Source: Planctomycetota bacterium
Lineage (GTDB): Bacteria > Planctomycetota > J058
Direction of reading: 5' to 3'
NCBI GenBank assembly: GCA_023954375.1
Contig: JAMLIC010000044.1
Coordinates: forward strand, 1-64,000
Length of the DNA: 64,000 nucleotides
Below are positions 16,940 to 25,083 of the stretch, piece by piece. Under the pieces are notes generated by a model. It saw nothing but the letters and a program-made list of their open reading frames with translations, did not search any database and had not been told where the DNA came from. A program made the translations under genes and the position numbers. Positions within the stretch are counted from its first letter, which is position 1; every line of letters starts with the position of its first letter.

Positions 16940-18399
16940 CACCGGGCCAGCCACTCCATGACGGTCGACAGCCCCGCCTGCGAGAGCGCGCCCTGGACGC
17001 GGCCGGCGAGGAGGCGCGGCCAGCCCTTCGAGAGCACCGCGTCGAGCGCCGGGGCCACCCCGGCCAGGTCGGCCTCGGTGGCCACGAGCGGCGGGTAGAC
17101 GCGCAGCACCCGCGGGTGGTTGAGCATGAAGCTGGCCACGATCCCGTGCCCGTGGAGCAGCTCGGCGCCGATGATCCCGGGCAGGTAGGCGTCCACGATC
17201 TTCTGCAGGCCGCCGCGGCCGATCGGCAGGGCCAGGCGGGGCACCTCGACGGGCGCCAGCTCGAGCCCGAGCATGAGGCCGGTGCCCCGCACGCCGACGA
17301 GCAGGTCGGGGTGGCGCGCGACGACGCCCTCGAGCTCCTCGCGCAGGAACGCGCCCACGCGCCGGGCCCTGCCCGGGAAGTCCTCCTCGACGGCCACGTT
17401 CAGCGCCTCGAGCGAGACGGCGCACGCGCGCGCGCGCCCGCCGAAGGTCGAGGTGTGCACGAGGCACTCGTTGACCGTCCCGTAGGCGCGCCGGTGGAGG
17501 CTGGGCCGCGTGATCGTGGCGCCGACGGTGGCCACGCCGCCGCCGAGCGCCTTGGCCACGCACAGGACGTCGGGGACGACGTCGTCGGCCTCGCAGCGGA
17601 ACAGGTGCCCGGTGCGGCCGAAGGCGGTCTGCACCTCGTCGAGGATCAGGAGCGCCCCGTGGCGGCGGCAGAGCCCCTCGACCTCCTTGAGGTACCCCGC
17701 CGGCGGGACGACGACGCCCCCCTCGCCCTGCACCGGCTCGAGGACCACGCCGGCGATCGTGGGCCCGCCGGGCGCCCTGGCGTCCTCGTCGAGGGCGCGG
17801 GCGATCGCGGCCGCGTCGCCGAACGGGACCATGGGCCAGTCCTCGAAGCGGCGCACGTGGCCGCGGTACTTCTCGCGCCCGGTGATCTGCAGCGAGCCGA
17901 GGGTCTTTCCGTGGAGCGACCCCTCGGCGTAGAGGAAGCGGTGCCGCGCGCCCGCGAACACGCGCATGGCCAGCTTCAGCCCGCCCTCGACCGCCTCCGT
18001 GCCCGAGTTGCAGAGCGAGACCATGTCGAGGTCGCCCGGCGTGAGCTGCGCGAGGTTGTGGGCCAGGGCGGCGGGCCAGGGCGAGGGGAACTCCTTCAGC
18101 AGGTCGGGGACGCGCTGCTCGTCGAACCAGCGGGCCGCCGCGAGCACGCGCGGGTGGTTGTGCCCGTGCGAGAGCGCGCCGTAGGCCGACACGAGGTCGA
18201 GGAGGCGCCGCCCGTCGCTCGTCTCCAGCCACGGCCCCTCGGCCCGGACGATCCGCACGCCGTCGTAGCCGCCGAGCTCCATGAGCGTGATCAGGGCCGG
18301 GTTGAGGTGGGCGCGGTGCCAGTCCTTGACCGTGTCCTGGGCCAGGTCGGGGACGTCGCGCAGGGCGAGGAGCGCGGGCACACCGGAGCGGGTGATCAT
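16936..18399 (-). CDS. Class III PLP-dependent aminotransferase
   Basis: 487 residues from the ATG at 18399, overlapping the reductase stop as ATGA. NSGTEAVE at 131-138 (phosphate binding), EPVQGEGG at 221-228, LDEVQTAFGRTG with Asp254, and the Schiff-base lysine in VAKALGGG at Lys283 are all present, so it should be active. It belongs with acetylornithine/putrescine/omega-amino acid transaminases. Sitting between an acyl-thioester reductase and an MMPL exporter it could aminate an aldehyde made by the reductase. The extended N-terminus (~40 residues) and C-terminal helical tail (~450-487) are longer than in ArgD. Confidence 0.85.
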   Translation of the reverse strand: MITRSGVPALLALRDVPDLAQDTVKDWHRAHLNPALITLMELGGYDGVRIVRAEGPWLETSDGRRLLDLVSAYGALSHGHNHPRVLAAARWFDEQRVPDLLKEFPSPWPAALAHNLAQLTPGDLDMVSLCNSGTEAVEGGLKLAMRVFAGARHRFLYAEGSLHGKTLGSLQITGREKYRGHVRRFEDWPMVPFGDAAAIARALDEDARAPGGPTIAGVVLEPVQGEGGVVVPPAGYLKEVEGLCRRHGALLILDEVQTAFGRTGHLFRCEADDVVPDVLCVAKALGGGVATVGATITRPSLHRRAYGTVNECLVHTSTFGGRARACAVSLEALNVAVEEDFPGRARRVGAFLREELEGVVARHPDLLVGVRGTGLMLGLELAPVEVPRLALPIGRGGLQKIVDAYLPGIIGAELLHGHGIVASFMLNHPRVLRVYPPLVATEADLAGVAPALDAVLSKGWPRLLAGRVQGALSQAGLSTVMEWLARW

Positions 18400-19886
18400 G
18401 CGGTTCGACCTCGGGCGCGCCCCGCGGGCGCGCGGTAGGGGAAGCGGCGGAAGAACTCCTCGAGCGCCGTGGCGGTGGCCAGGCCCTGGGCGACCTGGCC
18501 CGTGATCACCACGGCGCGGGCGAAGAACAGGGCCTGCGGCGAGCGCGCGCCCGCCACGGCCTCGAGGAAGGCGGCCGGGGCCAGCGCGTAGTCGACCGGC
18601 GCGGGCGGCGCGTCCGGGGCGAGCGCCTCCACGTCGACCAGGCGGCCGGCGGCCACGGCCACGCGCCACCGGCCGACGCCGGTGACGGTGATGCTGAAGG
18701 TCTGGGTGAGGCTGCGCAGGCCCTCGATGAGCGCGCGGCCGCGGAACGGCGGCAGGTGCGCCTCGAAGTAGGCGCGCACGGCCCCCTCCTCGCGCCGCGG
18801 CGCCGGCGCAGCGGCCGGCCCGGCGCGCCAGGCGGCCAGGTGCGCCGCGAACACGCGGTCGAGCCAGGCGGCGTCCGCGCCGTCCTGCGCGAGCGCCGGC
18901 AGGTCGCGCTCCAGGCGCGCCCGGTGCCAGCGGGCGCGCAGGCGCCGGTAGGGGGCGTAGACCGCGCCCGCGCGCTCGACCAGGCGCTCGAGCGGGTCGG
19001 GGTCGGGGAGCGCCGGCGTGGGCACGAGGCGCACGGCGGGGACGGCGCGGTGGAGCGCGAGGACGAGGTCGGTCATCGTGAACGGCCGCGCCGAGGTCAG
19101 GTGGTAGCAGGGGCCGGCCGCGGGGCCGAGGGCCAGGACGCCGCGCAGGGCGGCGGCCACCCACGCCGCCGGCACGAGCGTGAGCTGACCCGTGGGGTCG
19201 CCGGTGGCGCGGAGCGGGCGCGCCTCCTGCCGGCCCTGCCCGCGCAGGTTGGCGAGCAGCCGCAGGTAGGCCAGCGGCCCCGGCCCCTCGGGGATGCCGG
19301 CGACCGGCGCGTCGGGGAGGACGACGCCGGGCCGCACGCGCACGAGGCGCAGGCCGTCCCCGCGCGCCAGGCGCAGGAGCGCCTCCTCGGCCAGCCACTT
19401 CGAGCGCTCGTAGGCGTTGTGGAAGCCCTGGCCCAGGTCGAGGTCGTCCTCGCCGAGGGTCCCCGCGTGGTCGCCCGCCACGTAGGCCGTGCTGGCGTGC
19501 ACGAGCGGCACCCCCGCGCGCGCGGCCAGGTGGCCGAGGCGGACGGCGGCCTGGACGTTGGGCCCCAGGTAGCCGGCGAGGTCGTCGCCGCGGAAGTCGG
19601 TGCGCGCGGCGAGGTGCACGACCGCGCCGGCGCCGTCGAGGAGGCGCCGGCCCGTCACGCGGTCGAGGCCCAGGTCCAGCCGCGTCAGGTCGCAGGGCCA
19701 GACGCTCACGGCATCGCGCCCGGTCGGCGCGTCGGGGAACAGCGCGCGCACGCGCGCGTCGGGCGCGACGTCCGACGGCCGCACGAGCAGGCGCAGGGGC
19801 CGCCCGGGCTCCTCATCGAGGAGGGCGCGCACGAGGTGCCAGCCGACGGCGCCCGTGGCGCCCGAGATCACCAGCGGGGCGCTCAC
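18396..19886 (-). CDS. Acyl-thioester reductase-like SDR fused to an SCP2-like domain
   Basis: 496 residues from the GTG at 19886 (GTGA overlap with the TPR lipoprotein gene). Residues 1-~340 are an extended SDR of the male-sterility/thioester-reductase type: GATGAVGWHL nucleotide-binding loop, STAYVAG, and YERSKWLAE with the Tyr and Lys of the active site. Residues ~375-480 (FSITVTGVGRWRVAV, then ALFFARAVVITGQVAQGLATA) look like a sterol-carrier-protein-2 fold, a lipid-binding module. The fusion implies a reduced or NAD(P)-processed hydrophobic acyl substrate. It is coupled to an aminotransferase. Confidence 0.75.
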   Translation of the reverse strand: MSAPLVISGATGAVGWHLVRALLDEEPGRPLRLLVRPSDVAPDARVRALFPDAPTGRDAVSVWPCDLTRLDLGLDRVTGRRLLDGAGAVVHLAARTDFRGDDLAGYLGPNVQAAVRLGHLAARAGVPLVHASTAYVAGDHAGTLGEDDLDLGQGFHNAYERSKWLAEEALLRLARGDGLRLVRVRPGVVLPDAPVAGIPEGPGPLAYLRLLANLRGQGRQEARPLRATGDPTGQLTLVPAAWVAAALRGVLALGPAAGPCYHLTSARPFTMTDLVLALHRAVPAVRLVPTPALPDPDPLERLVERAGAVYAPYRRLRARWHRARLERDLPALAQDGADAAWLDRVFAAHLAAWRAGPAAAPAPRREEGAVRAYFEAHLPPFRGRALIEGLRSLTQTFSITVTGVGRWRVAVAAGRLVDVEALAPDAPPAPVDYALAPAAFLEAVAGARSPQALFFARAVVITGQVAQGLATATALEEFFRRFPYRAPAGRARGRTA

Positions 19887-20653
19887 GGCAGCACCTCCGC
19901 CCCGAGCAGGAAGGCGCGGCCGCGCGGGCTGCGCGGATCGAGCGACAAGGCGCGCTCGAGCGCCGCGCGCGCGTCGGCGGGCCGCTCGAGGGCCTGGTAG
20001 ACCTGCCCGAGGAAGCCCCACGACGGCGCGTGCTCGGGCGCGTCGGCCACGATCCCCTCGATCAGGCGCGCCGCCTCGACCAGGTCGCCGCCGCAGGCCG
20101 GGGGCAGGTAGTAGAACTGCTTGGCCCAGGCCAGCCGCGCGTCGGGGTCGCGCGGCGCGAAGGCCAGCGCCGCCGCGAGGTCGCGCCGCGCGCGGCCGCC
20201 GTGGACGAGGCCGGCCCGCCAGCCGTCGATCAGGTAGGCGCGCAGCTCGCCCCGGGCCACGAGCAGCGCCACGTCCTCGCCGCGCCCGGCCAGCGCCGCG
20301 TCGGCGGCGTCGAGGCCCCGGCGGGCCACCTCGAGCCGGCGTGCCGTGACGCGCTCGAGCGCCGCCTCGTCGTCGCGCCGCTCGGCGAGGGTCGCGGCCA
20401 GGCGCAGGAGCTCGCCCAGCGCGTGGGCCGCCAGCGCCCGCGCGCGCGCGTCGCCGGGGCCGACGACGATGCGCTCGAGCGCGGCAGTGTCGTGCTCGCG
20501 GAGCGCGCGGGAGAGGTCGTCGCGCGCGCGGCCATCATCATCGACGGTCGCGCGCGCGACGTCGCGCGCCGCGGGCGCGGGGGCCGCGCAGCCGGCCGCG
20601 AGCGCGGCCACGAGCGCGGCGCGGGGGGCGTTCTTCAGGAGGGTGGCGATCAC
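19883..20653 (-). CDS. TPR-containing lipoprotein
   Basis: 256 residues from the GTG at 20653; a TTG 18 bases upstream is a poorer start. A signal sequence with lipobox (ALAAGC) is followed by an all-alpha protein; residues ~150-250 form tetratricopeptide-like repeats (APSWGFLGQVYQALERPADARAALERALSLDP). The repeat content, and a GGDLVEAARLIEG segment, recall GGDKEAALRELRLL in the exported TPR protein at 25080, so the two gene groups flanking the divergent promoter may each carry a scaffold lipoprotein. It is the first gene of the long minus-strand operon. Confidence 0.75.
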   Translation of the reverse strand: MIATLLKNAPRAALVAALAAGCAAPAPAARDVARATVDDDGRARDDLSRALREHDTAALERIVVGPGDARARALAAHALGELLRLAATLAERRDDEAALERVTARRLEVARRGLDAADAALAGRGEDVALLVARGELRAYLIDGWRAGLVHGGRARRDLAAALAFAPRDPDARLAWAKQFYYLPPACGGDLVEAARLIEGIVADAPEHAPSWGFLGQVYQALERPADARAALERALSLDPRSPRGRAFLLGAEVLP

Positions 20654-20728
20654 GTCCGGCCGCCAGCGCAAGCGCGGGGCCGACCGACCGACCGGGACGC
20701 GCGCAGGGGATGCGCGGGCGACGGGCCG

Positions 20729-20797
20729 GCAAGAGCTACAGGCGCGCGCAAGAGCTACACGGCCTGCAGGAGCTACCAGGCCCGGGTAAGACCTACA
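20729..20797 (+). promoter_or_regulatory. Array of four 12-bp repeats in the mqnD/TPR divergent promoter
   Basis: Four direct copies of GYARGANCTRCA-type sequence: 20729-20740 and 20748-20759 (both GCAAGAGCTACA), 20766-20777 (GCAGGAGCTACC) and 20786-20797 (GTAAGACCTACA). Starts are 19, 18 and 20 bases apart, about two helical turns, so a protein could bind all on one DNA face. The last two copies also create a CTGCAG/TAAGAC pair with a 16-base spacer that could be a -35/-10 for mqnD. Pairs of the same motif occur at 26988 and 58064. Confidence 0.65.
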
Positions 20798-20904
20798 CCG
20801 CGCCGCCTCCCACCAGCCCCTTGCCCCGCAACGCCGCCGGCCCGCGGCCCCGCCTTTGCGCTGCCGCCGGCCCGCCGGGCCGACGCGCCCGCGCAGGAGG
20901 TCGC

Positions 20905-21765
20905 GTGCGTATCCGCATCGCTCACAGCCCCGACTCCGACGACGCCTTCATGTTCTGCGCCCTGAGCACGGGCGCGGTGGGCGTCCCGGGCTTCCCCGAC
21001 GTGCAGGTCGAGCACGTCCTCGCCGACATCGAGACCCTCAACCGCGCCGCCGTGCGCGGCACCTACGAGGTCTCGGCCGTCTCCATCCACGCCTACGCGC
21101 ATCTGCATCGGCGCTACCGGCTCATGCCCTGCGGCGCGAGCATGGGCGAGGGCTACGGCCCGATCGTCGTCGCCGGCCACCCGCTCGACGACCTGGCCGG
21201 TTGCCGGGTCGCGCTGCCGGGCGCCTGGACCAGCGCCGCGCTGGCGGCGCGCCTCTACGCGCCGGACCTGGTGCCGGTGTGGATGCCGTTCGACCAGGTG
21301 GGGCCCGCCGTGCTGGCGGGCGACGTCGACGCCGGCGTCATCATCCATGAAGGCCAGCTCACCTGGCGCGACGAGGGGCTGGAGAAGGTCGTGGACCTGG
21401 GCGTCTGGTGGGCCGAGACCCAGGGCGGGCTGCCCCTGCCGCTCGGCGGCAACGTCGTGCGCCGCGACCTGGACCCGGCGCTGGCGCTCGCGCTCACACG
21501 GGCCACGCGCGACAGCATCGTGTGGGCGCTCGAGCACCGCGACGAGGCGCTGAGCTTCGCGATGAAGCACGCCCGCGGCCTCGACCGCGGGAAGGCCGAC
21601 CGCTTCGTGGGCATGTACGTCAACCCGCGCACGGTCGACTATGGCCCGGACGGGCGGCTGGCCCTGCGCCGCCTCCTCGACCTGGCCCACGCCGAGGGCC
21701 TCTTGCCCGGGCCCGTGCCGCTGGACCTCGTCGCGCTCGACGAGGTCCGAGAGGAGGCGGCGTGA
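20905..21765 (+). CDS. mqnD: 1,4-dihydroxy-6-naphthoate synthase MqnD
   Basis: 286 residues from the GTG at 20905 with AGGAGG five bases before. The N-terminus HSPDSDDAFMF is the MqnD hallmark. VSAVSIHAYAHL, the catalytic-His-bearing IIHEGQLTW and LGGNVVRRDL follow in the expected order. It converts the cyclic product of MqnC to 1,4-dihydroxy-6-naphthoate. It is split from the other mqn genes by a divergent promoter region and is coupled (GTGA) to the DAHP synthase gene, which feeds chorismate supply. Confidence 0.9.
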   Translation: MRIRIAHSPDSDDAFMFCALSTGAVGVPGFPDVQVEHVLADIETLNRAAVRGTYEVSAVSIHAYAHLHRRYRLMPCGASMGEGYGPIVVAGHPLDDLAGCRVALPGAWTSAALAARLYAPDLVPVWMPFDQVGPAVLAGDVDAGVIIHEGQLTWRDEGLEKVVDLGVWWAETQGGLPLPLGGNVVRRDLDPALALALTRATRDSIVWALEHRDEALSFAMKHARGLDRGKADRFVGMYVNPRTVDYGPDGRLALRRLLDLAHAEGLLPGPVPLDLVALDEVREEAA

Positions 21766-22616
21766 ACGCCGCCCTCCTCGCCACCGCGCCCGACCGCACC
21801 TGTCGCTCGCCGGCGCGGCCGGTGACGCTCGCGCCCGCCCGCCCGGGCGACCTGCCCGTCGTCATCGGCGGGCCCGCCCCGGTCGTCATCGGCGGCCCCT
21901 GCGCGGTCGAGGGCGAGGAGCAGATCCTGCGCCTGGCGCGCGCCGTCGCCGCGGCCGGTGGGCGCGTGTTCCGCGGCGGCGCCTTCAAGCCGCGCACGTC
22001 GCCCTACAGCTTCCAGGGCCTCGGGGCGGAGGGCCTCGAGCTCCTGCGGGCGGTGCGCCAGGAGACGGGGCTCCTCGTGTGCACCGAGGCGCTCGACCTC
22101 GACTGCCTCGACGCCGTGGCCGAGGTGGCCGACGTCGTGCAGATCGGCTCGCGCAACATGGACAACCCGACGCTGCTCAAGCGCGCCGGCGCCGCCGGCA
22201 AGCCGGTGCTCCTCAAGCGGGGCTTCGCGGCCACCCTCGACGAGCTCCTCCTCGCGGCGGAGTACGTGCTCGCGCACGCGACCGCCGGCACCGAGGTGAT
22301 CCTCTGCGAGCGGGGGATCCGCACCTTCTGCGACCACAGCAGGAACACCCTGGACCTGCACGCGGTCCTGCGCCTGCGCGCGCGGACCGCCCTGCCGATC
22401 CTGGTCGACCCCAGCCACGCCGCCGGCCTGGCCGACGACGTCGTCCCGCTCGGGCGGGCGGCCCTGGCCCTGGGCGCCGACGGGCTGATCGTCGAGGTGC
22501 ACGACCGGCCCCACGAGGCGCTCAGCGACGGCCCGCAGGCGATCTCGCCCGCGGCCTACGCCGCCCTCGTCGCGGACGCCCCGGCGCTGGCCGGATGGGC
22601 GCGGCGGGGCGCGTGA
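21762..22616 (+). CDS. aroF: 3-deoxy-7-phosphoheptulonate synthase (AroAbeta type)
   Basis: 284 residues. GPCAVEGEEQ, FRGGAFKPRTSPYSF, QIGSRNMDN, LLKRGFAA, ILCERGIRTF and DPSHAAG are all present, so it is a full DAHP synthase of the short AroAbeta/KDO8PS-like type without a chorismate-mutase or ACT domain. It condenses PEP and erythrose-4-phosphate in the first shikimate step, and chorismate is the MqnA substrate. Before the core the N-terminus carries a tandem VVIGGPAP-VVIGGPCA duplication encoded by two 24-base units (21858-21905). GTGA overlaps join it to mqnD and to the next cytochrome gene. Confidence 0.9.
   Translation: MNAALLATAPDRTCRSPARPVTLAPARPGDLPVVIGGPAPVVIGGPCAVEGEEQILRLARAVAAAGGRVFRGGAFKPRTSPYSFQGLGAEGLELLRAVRQETGLLVCTEALDLDCLDAVAEVADVVQIGSRNMDNPTLLKRAGAAGKPVLLKRGFAATLDELLLAAEYVLAHATAGTEVILCERGIRTFCDHSRNTLDLHAVLRLRARTALPILVDPSHAAGLADDVVPLGRAALALGADGLIVEVHDRPHEALSDGPQAISPAAYAALVADAPALAGWARRGA
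21858..21905 (+). repeat. 24-bp tandem duplication inside the DAHP synthase gene
   Basis: Two 24-base units starting GTCGTCATCGGCGG at 21858 and 21882 encode VVIGGPAP and VVIGGPCA. The first 14 bases are identical and the remainder differ by a few changes. It is in frame and at the start of the barrel, so it probably adds one extra loop or strand without loss of function. Confidence 0.6.
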
Positions 22617-23623
22617 GCCCACGGCGCGGGTGGTGGTCGCGGGCGTGGTGGCTCCTGGCCGCCCCCGCGGCGGTCGCGGCGGCGCTGGCCTCGCCCCCGG
22701 GCTGCGCCCTGTACCCCGAGCTCACGCGCACGTCGCGCGCGACCACGCCCGCCGCGCGCGACTGCGCCGCCTGCCACGTGGAGCAGGCGCGCGAGTGGCG
22801 CGCCTCGGCCCACGCGCGCGCGTTCGTGGCCGAGGCCTTCGTCGAGGCCACCGACGGCCATCGCTTCGGCGAGTGCATCGGCTGCCACGCGCCCGGGTCG
22901 CTCTTCGAGGCGACGACCGGCCCGCCGCGGCCCCGCCTCGACCGCCTCGCCGACGGCGTCGACTGCCAGGCCTGCCACCTCGACCGCGGGGCCCTCGTCG
23001 GCCCGGTCCACGGCGGGGCGCTCGTCCGCCCGCACCCGGTGCGTGTGGACCACGACCTCCACGGCCGCCCCGAGCTGTGCGGCCGCTGCCACGAGGGGAC
23101 CCTGGCTGAGGCGCGCGCGCTCGCGCCCGGCGACGCGCGCACCTGCCAGGGCTGCCACATGGCGCCGGTGACCCGCACGGTCACCGCGGCGACCGACCGC
23201 GCGTCGGCCCTGCTCGTGGCCCTCGAGGACCCCGTGCCCCAGCGTCGCCACACCTTCGACGTCACGGCCGTCGACCTGACGGACGCCTTCGACCTGCGCA
23301 TCGCCGTCGCGCGCGCGGGCGACGCGGTCGAGGCGGAGGTGACGGTCGTGAGCCGCGTGCCGCACCTGGTGCCCACGGGCGACTTCGGCTTCCGCCAGGG
23401 AGACGTGATCGTCGAGGGGCGCGACGCCGCCGGGGCCTCCACCGGCCGGATCGCCCGCGCCCTGCACAAGGAGCTGGGGACGGCGCTCCGCCCCGGCGAG
23501 CCGCTCGTCGTCCGCGGGTCGCTGCCGCCAGCCACGACGCGGGTCGAGGTGACGCTGGGCAGGGCCGGCCGCGACGGCGAGCGCCCGGCGCTCCTGGCGC
23601 GCGCGGAGGCGCGCGTCCCGTGA
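22613..23623 (+). CDS. Pentahaem cytochrome c (cytochrome c554-like)
   Basis: 336 residues from the GTG overlapping the previous stop. An N-terminal hydrophobic segment (residues ~12-28) gives export or anchoring. Five CxxCH haem sites: Cys51 (CAACH), Cys88 (CIGCH), Cys118 (CQACH), Cys156 (CGRCH) and Cys178 (CQGCH, followed by M). Many extra His between sites can supply distal ligands. Spacing and the CIGCHAPGSL segment recall the cytochrome c554 / multihaem oxidoreductase family. Residues ~200-330 form a haem-free beta domain. It is coupled to the next cytochrome gene (GTGA) and is likely one module of a periplasmic electron-transfer complex. Confidence 0.8.
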   Translation: MSPRRGWWSRAWWLLAAPAAVAAALASPPGCALYPELTRTSRATTPAARDCAACHVEQAREWRASAHARAFVAEAFVEATDGHRFGECIGCHAPGSLFEATTGPPRPRLDRLADGVDCQACHLDRGALVGPVHGGALVRPHPVRVDHDLHGRPELCGRCHEGTLAEARALAPGDARTCQGCHMAPVTRTVTAATDRASALLVALEDPVPQRRHTFDVTAVDLTDAFDLRIAVARAGDAVEAEVTVVSRVPHLVPTGDFGFRQGDVIVEGRDAAGASTGRIARALHKELGTALRPGEPLVVRGSLPPATTRVEVTLGRAGRDGERPALLARAEARVP

Positions 23624-25083
23624 GGGCCTCCCTCGCGAGCGCCGTCCGCCGGCTGCGGCCGCTCCTGTGGCGCGGCCGCCGGGTCCTGGCCCTGCTCGCC
23701 GTCGCGGCCGTCGGCGCCGGCGCCGCGGGCATCGCGCTGGCGCGGGGCGCCCTCCCCGACCCGCGCGCCTGGGCGCGGGCGCGCGGCGTGAGCTCGCTCG
23801 AGGACGTCGCGCGCGTGGCCTCGACGGTCCACGCGCGGGTCGAGCGCGTGTTCCTCCCGGGCGCGCTCACGCCGCTGCACGCCGGGCTGCCGGCCGCCGC
23901 GCGCTGCGACGCCTGCCACGACCTCGCCGCGCCCGTGCCGGACAGGAAGTGCCTCGCCTGCCACCCCGGCCTCGAGTCGCGGCCGACGGCGAGCGCTCCG
24001 GCGCCGCCGCCGGGCGCGCCCGCGCACGCCGGGTTCGTGGGCGCCTGCCGCGCCTGCCACGGCGACCACAAGCAGGCGCTGATCGACCTCGACCCCGTGG
24101 CCTGGAACCACGCCCGGGCGCGCTTCCCCCTCGACGGCGCGCACGCCCGCGCCCGCTGCGAGGCCTGCCACGAGCGGCCTGCGCGCGACCTGCCGGGCGT
24201 GACCCGCTGGCAGTTCCAGGACCTCGCCTGGGGGAGGTGCACCGACTGCCACGAGGACCCGCACGGCCGGGCGTTCGAGCCCACGGGCTGCGCCGAGTGC
24301 CACCGGACGGGCGGCTGGACCGGCGACGAGGTGCGCTTCGATCACGCCACCAGCGCCTACCCCCTGCGCGGGGCGCACGGCGGCGTGGCCTGCGCCGCCT
24401 GCCACGCGAAGGGCAGCGACGGCGCGCCGGCCGCCGCCCTGGGCCGCGCGGTCCTGCGGGGCCTCGAGGCGAAGGACTGCGCGTCGTGCCACACGGACCC
24501 GCACAGGGGGTCGCTCGCGCCGCGGCGCTGCGACGCCTGCCACGACCCGGGCGCGAAGGCCTGGAGCGGCGAGGCGCTCGTCTTCGACCACGCCCGCGAC
24601 GCGGGGTTCGCGCTCGACGCGACGCACGCGCCGCTCGACTGCGCGTCGTGCCACGTGACGGGCAAGGTGTTCGCGCCGCTCCCGACCGACTGCGCCGGGT
24701 GCCACGTGGCCGAGGCGGCGGCGCTCCGGGGCGCGCTCCCGGGGCAGCCGCCGGCCCCGCCCGACCCGCACGCGGGCCTCGTCGACTGCGCCGCCTGCCA
24801 CCGGCCCGAGGACCGCCGGCCGCCCGCGGCGACCTTCGCCGACCGCTGCGCGGGCTGCCACACCGCGCGCTACGGCGAGCTGTTCGTGGCGCGCGAGGCG
24901 CGCGTGGCGGGGCTGGAGGCGCGCGCGCGCGCGGCCAGCGCCGCCCTGCCGGCCGCCGACCGGGAGGCCGCGCTGGCGCCGGGCGCCGCCCTGCGCCGGC
25001 AGCGGCACCACGCCTACACCCCCGCCGCCCGGGCCCTGGAGGCCTGGGTGCGCGGGCTCGAGACACAAGGAGGTGGACGATGA
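23620..25083 (+). CDS. 13-haem cytochrome c with internal repeats
   Basis: 487 residues; one transmembrane anchor at ~22-40. Thirteen CxxCH sites begin at Cys96, 111, 143, 180, 207, 224, 258, 287, 304, 341, 358, 390 and 410. Three internal modules share a W/F-[ND]-H-A, F/Y-x-L, (A/T)H, CxACH pattern (around 160-184, 238-262 and 321-345), two preceded by CHxDPHxG. The gene has therefore grown by module duplication. The C-terminal ~70 residues are haem-free and helical. It may act as a wire between a quinol-oxidising cytochrome b (encoded three genes downstream) and the pentahaem protein. Electron partner and acceptor are unknown. Confidence 0.82.
   Translation: MRASLASAVRRLRPLLWRGRRVLALLAVAAVGAGAAGIALARGALPDPRAWARARGVSSLEDVARVASTVHARVERVFLPGALTPLHAGLPAAARCDACHDLAAPVPDRKCLACHPGLESRPTASAPAPPPGAPAHAGFVGACRACHGDHKQALIDLDPVAWNHARARFPLDGAHARARCEACHERPARDLPGVTRWQFQDLAWGRCTDCHEDPHGRAFEPTGCAECHRTGGWTGDEVRFDHATSAYPLRGAHGGVACAACHAKGSDGAPAAALGRAVLRGLEAKDCASCHTDPHRGSLAPRRCDACHDPGAKAWSGEALVFDHARDAGFALDATHAPLDCASCHVTGKVFAPLPTDCAGCHVAEAAALRGALPGQPPAPPDPHAGLVDCAACHRPEDRRPPAATFADRCAGCHTARYGELFVAREARVAGLEARARAASAALPAADREAALAPGAALRRQRHHAYTPAARALEAWVRGLETQGGGR

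Noticed and set aside
20729..20797. CRISPR-like array
   Set aside because: Repeats are only 12 bases with 6-8 base gaps and are not identical; no cas genes. It is an operator-like array instead.
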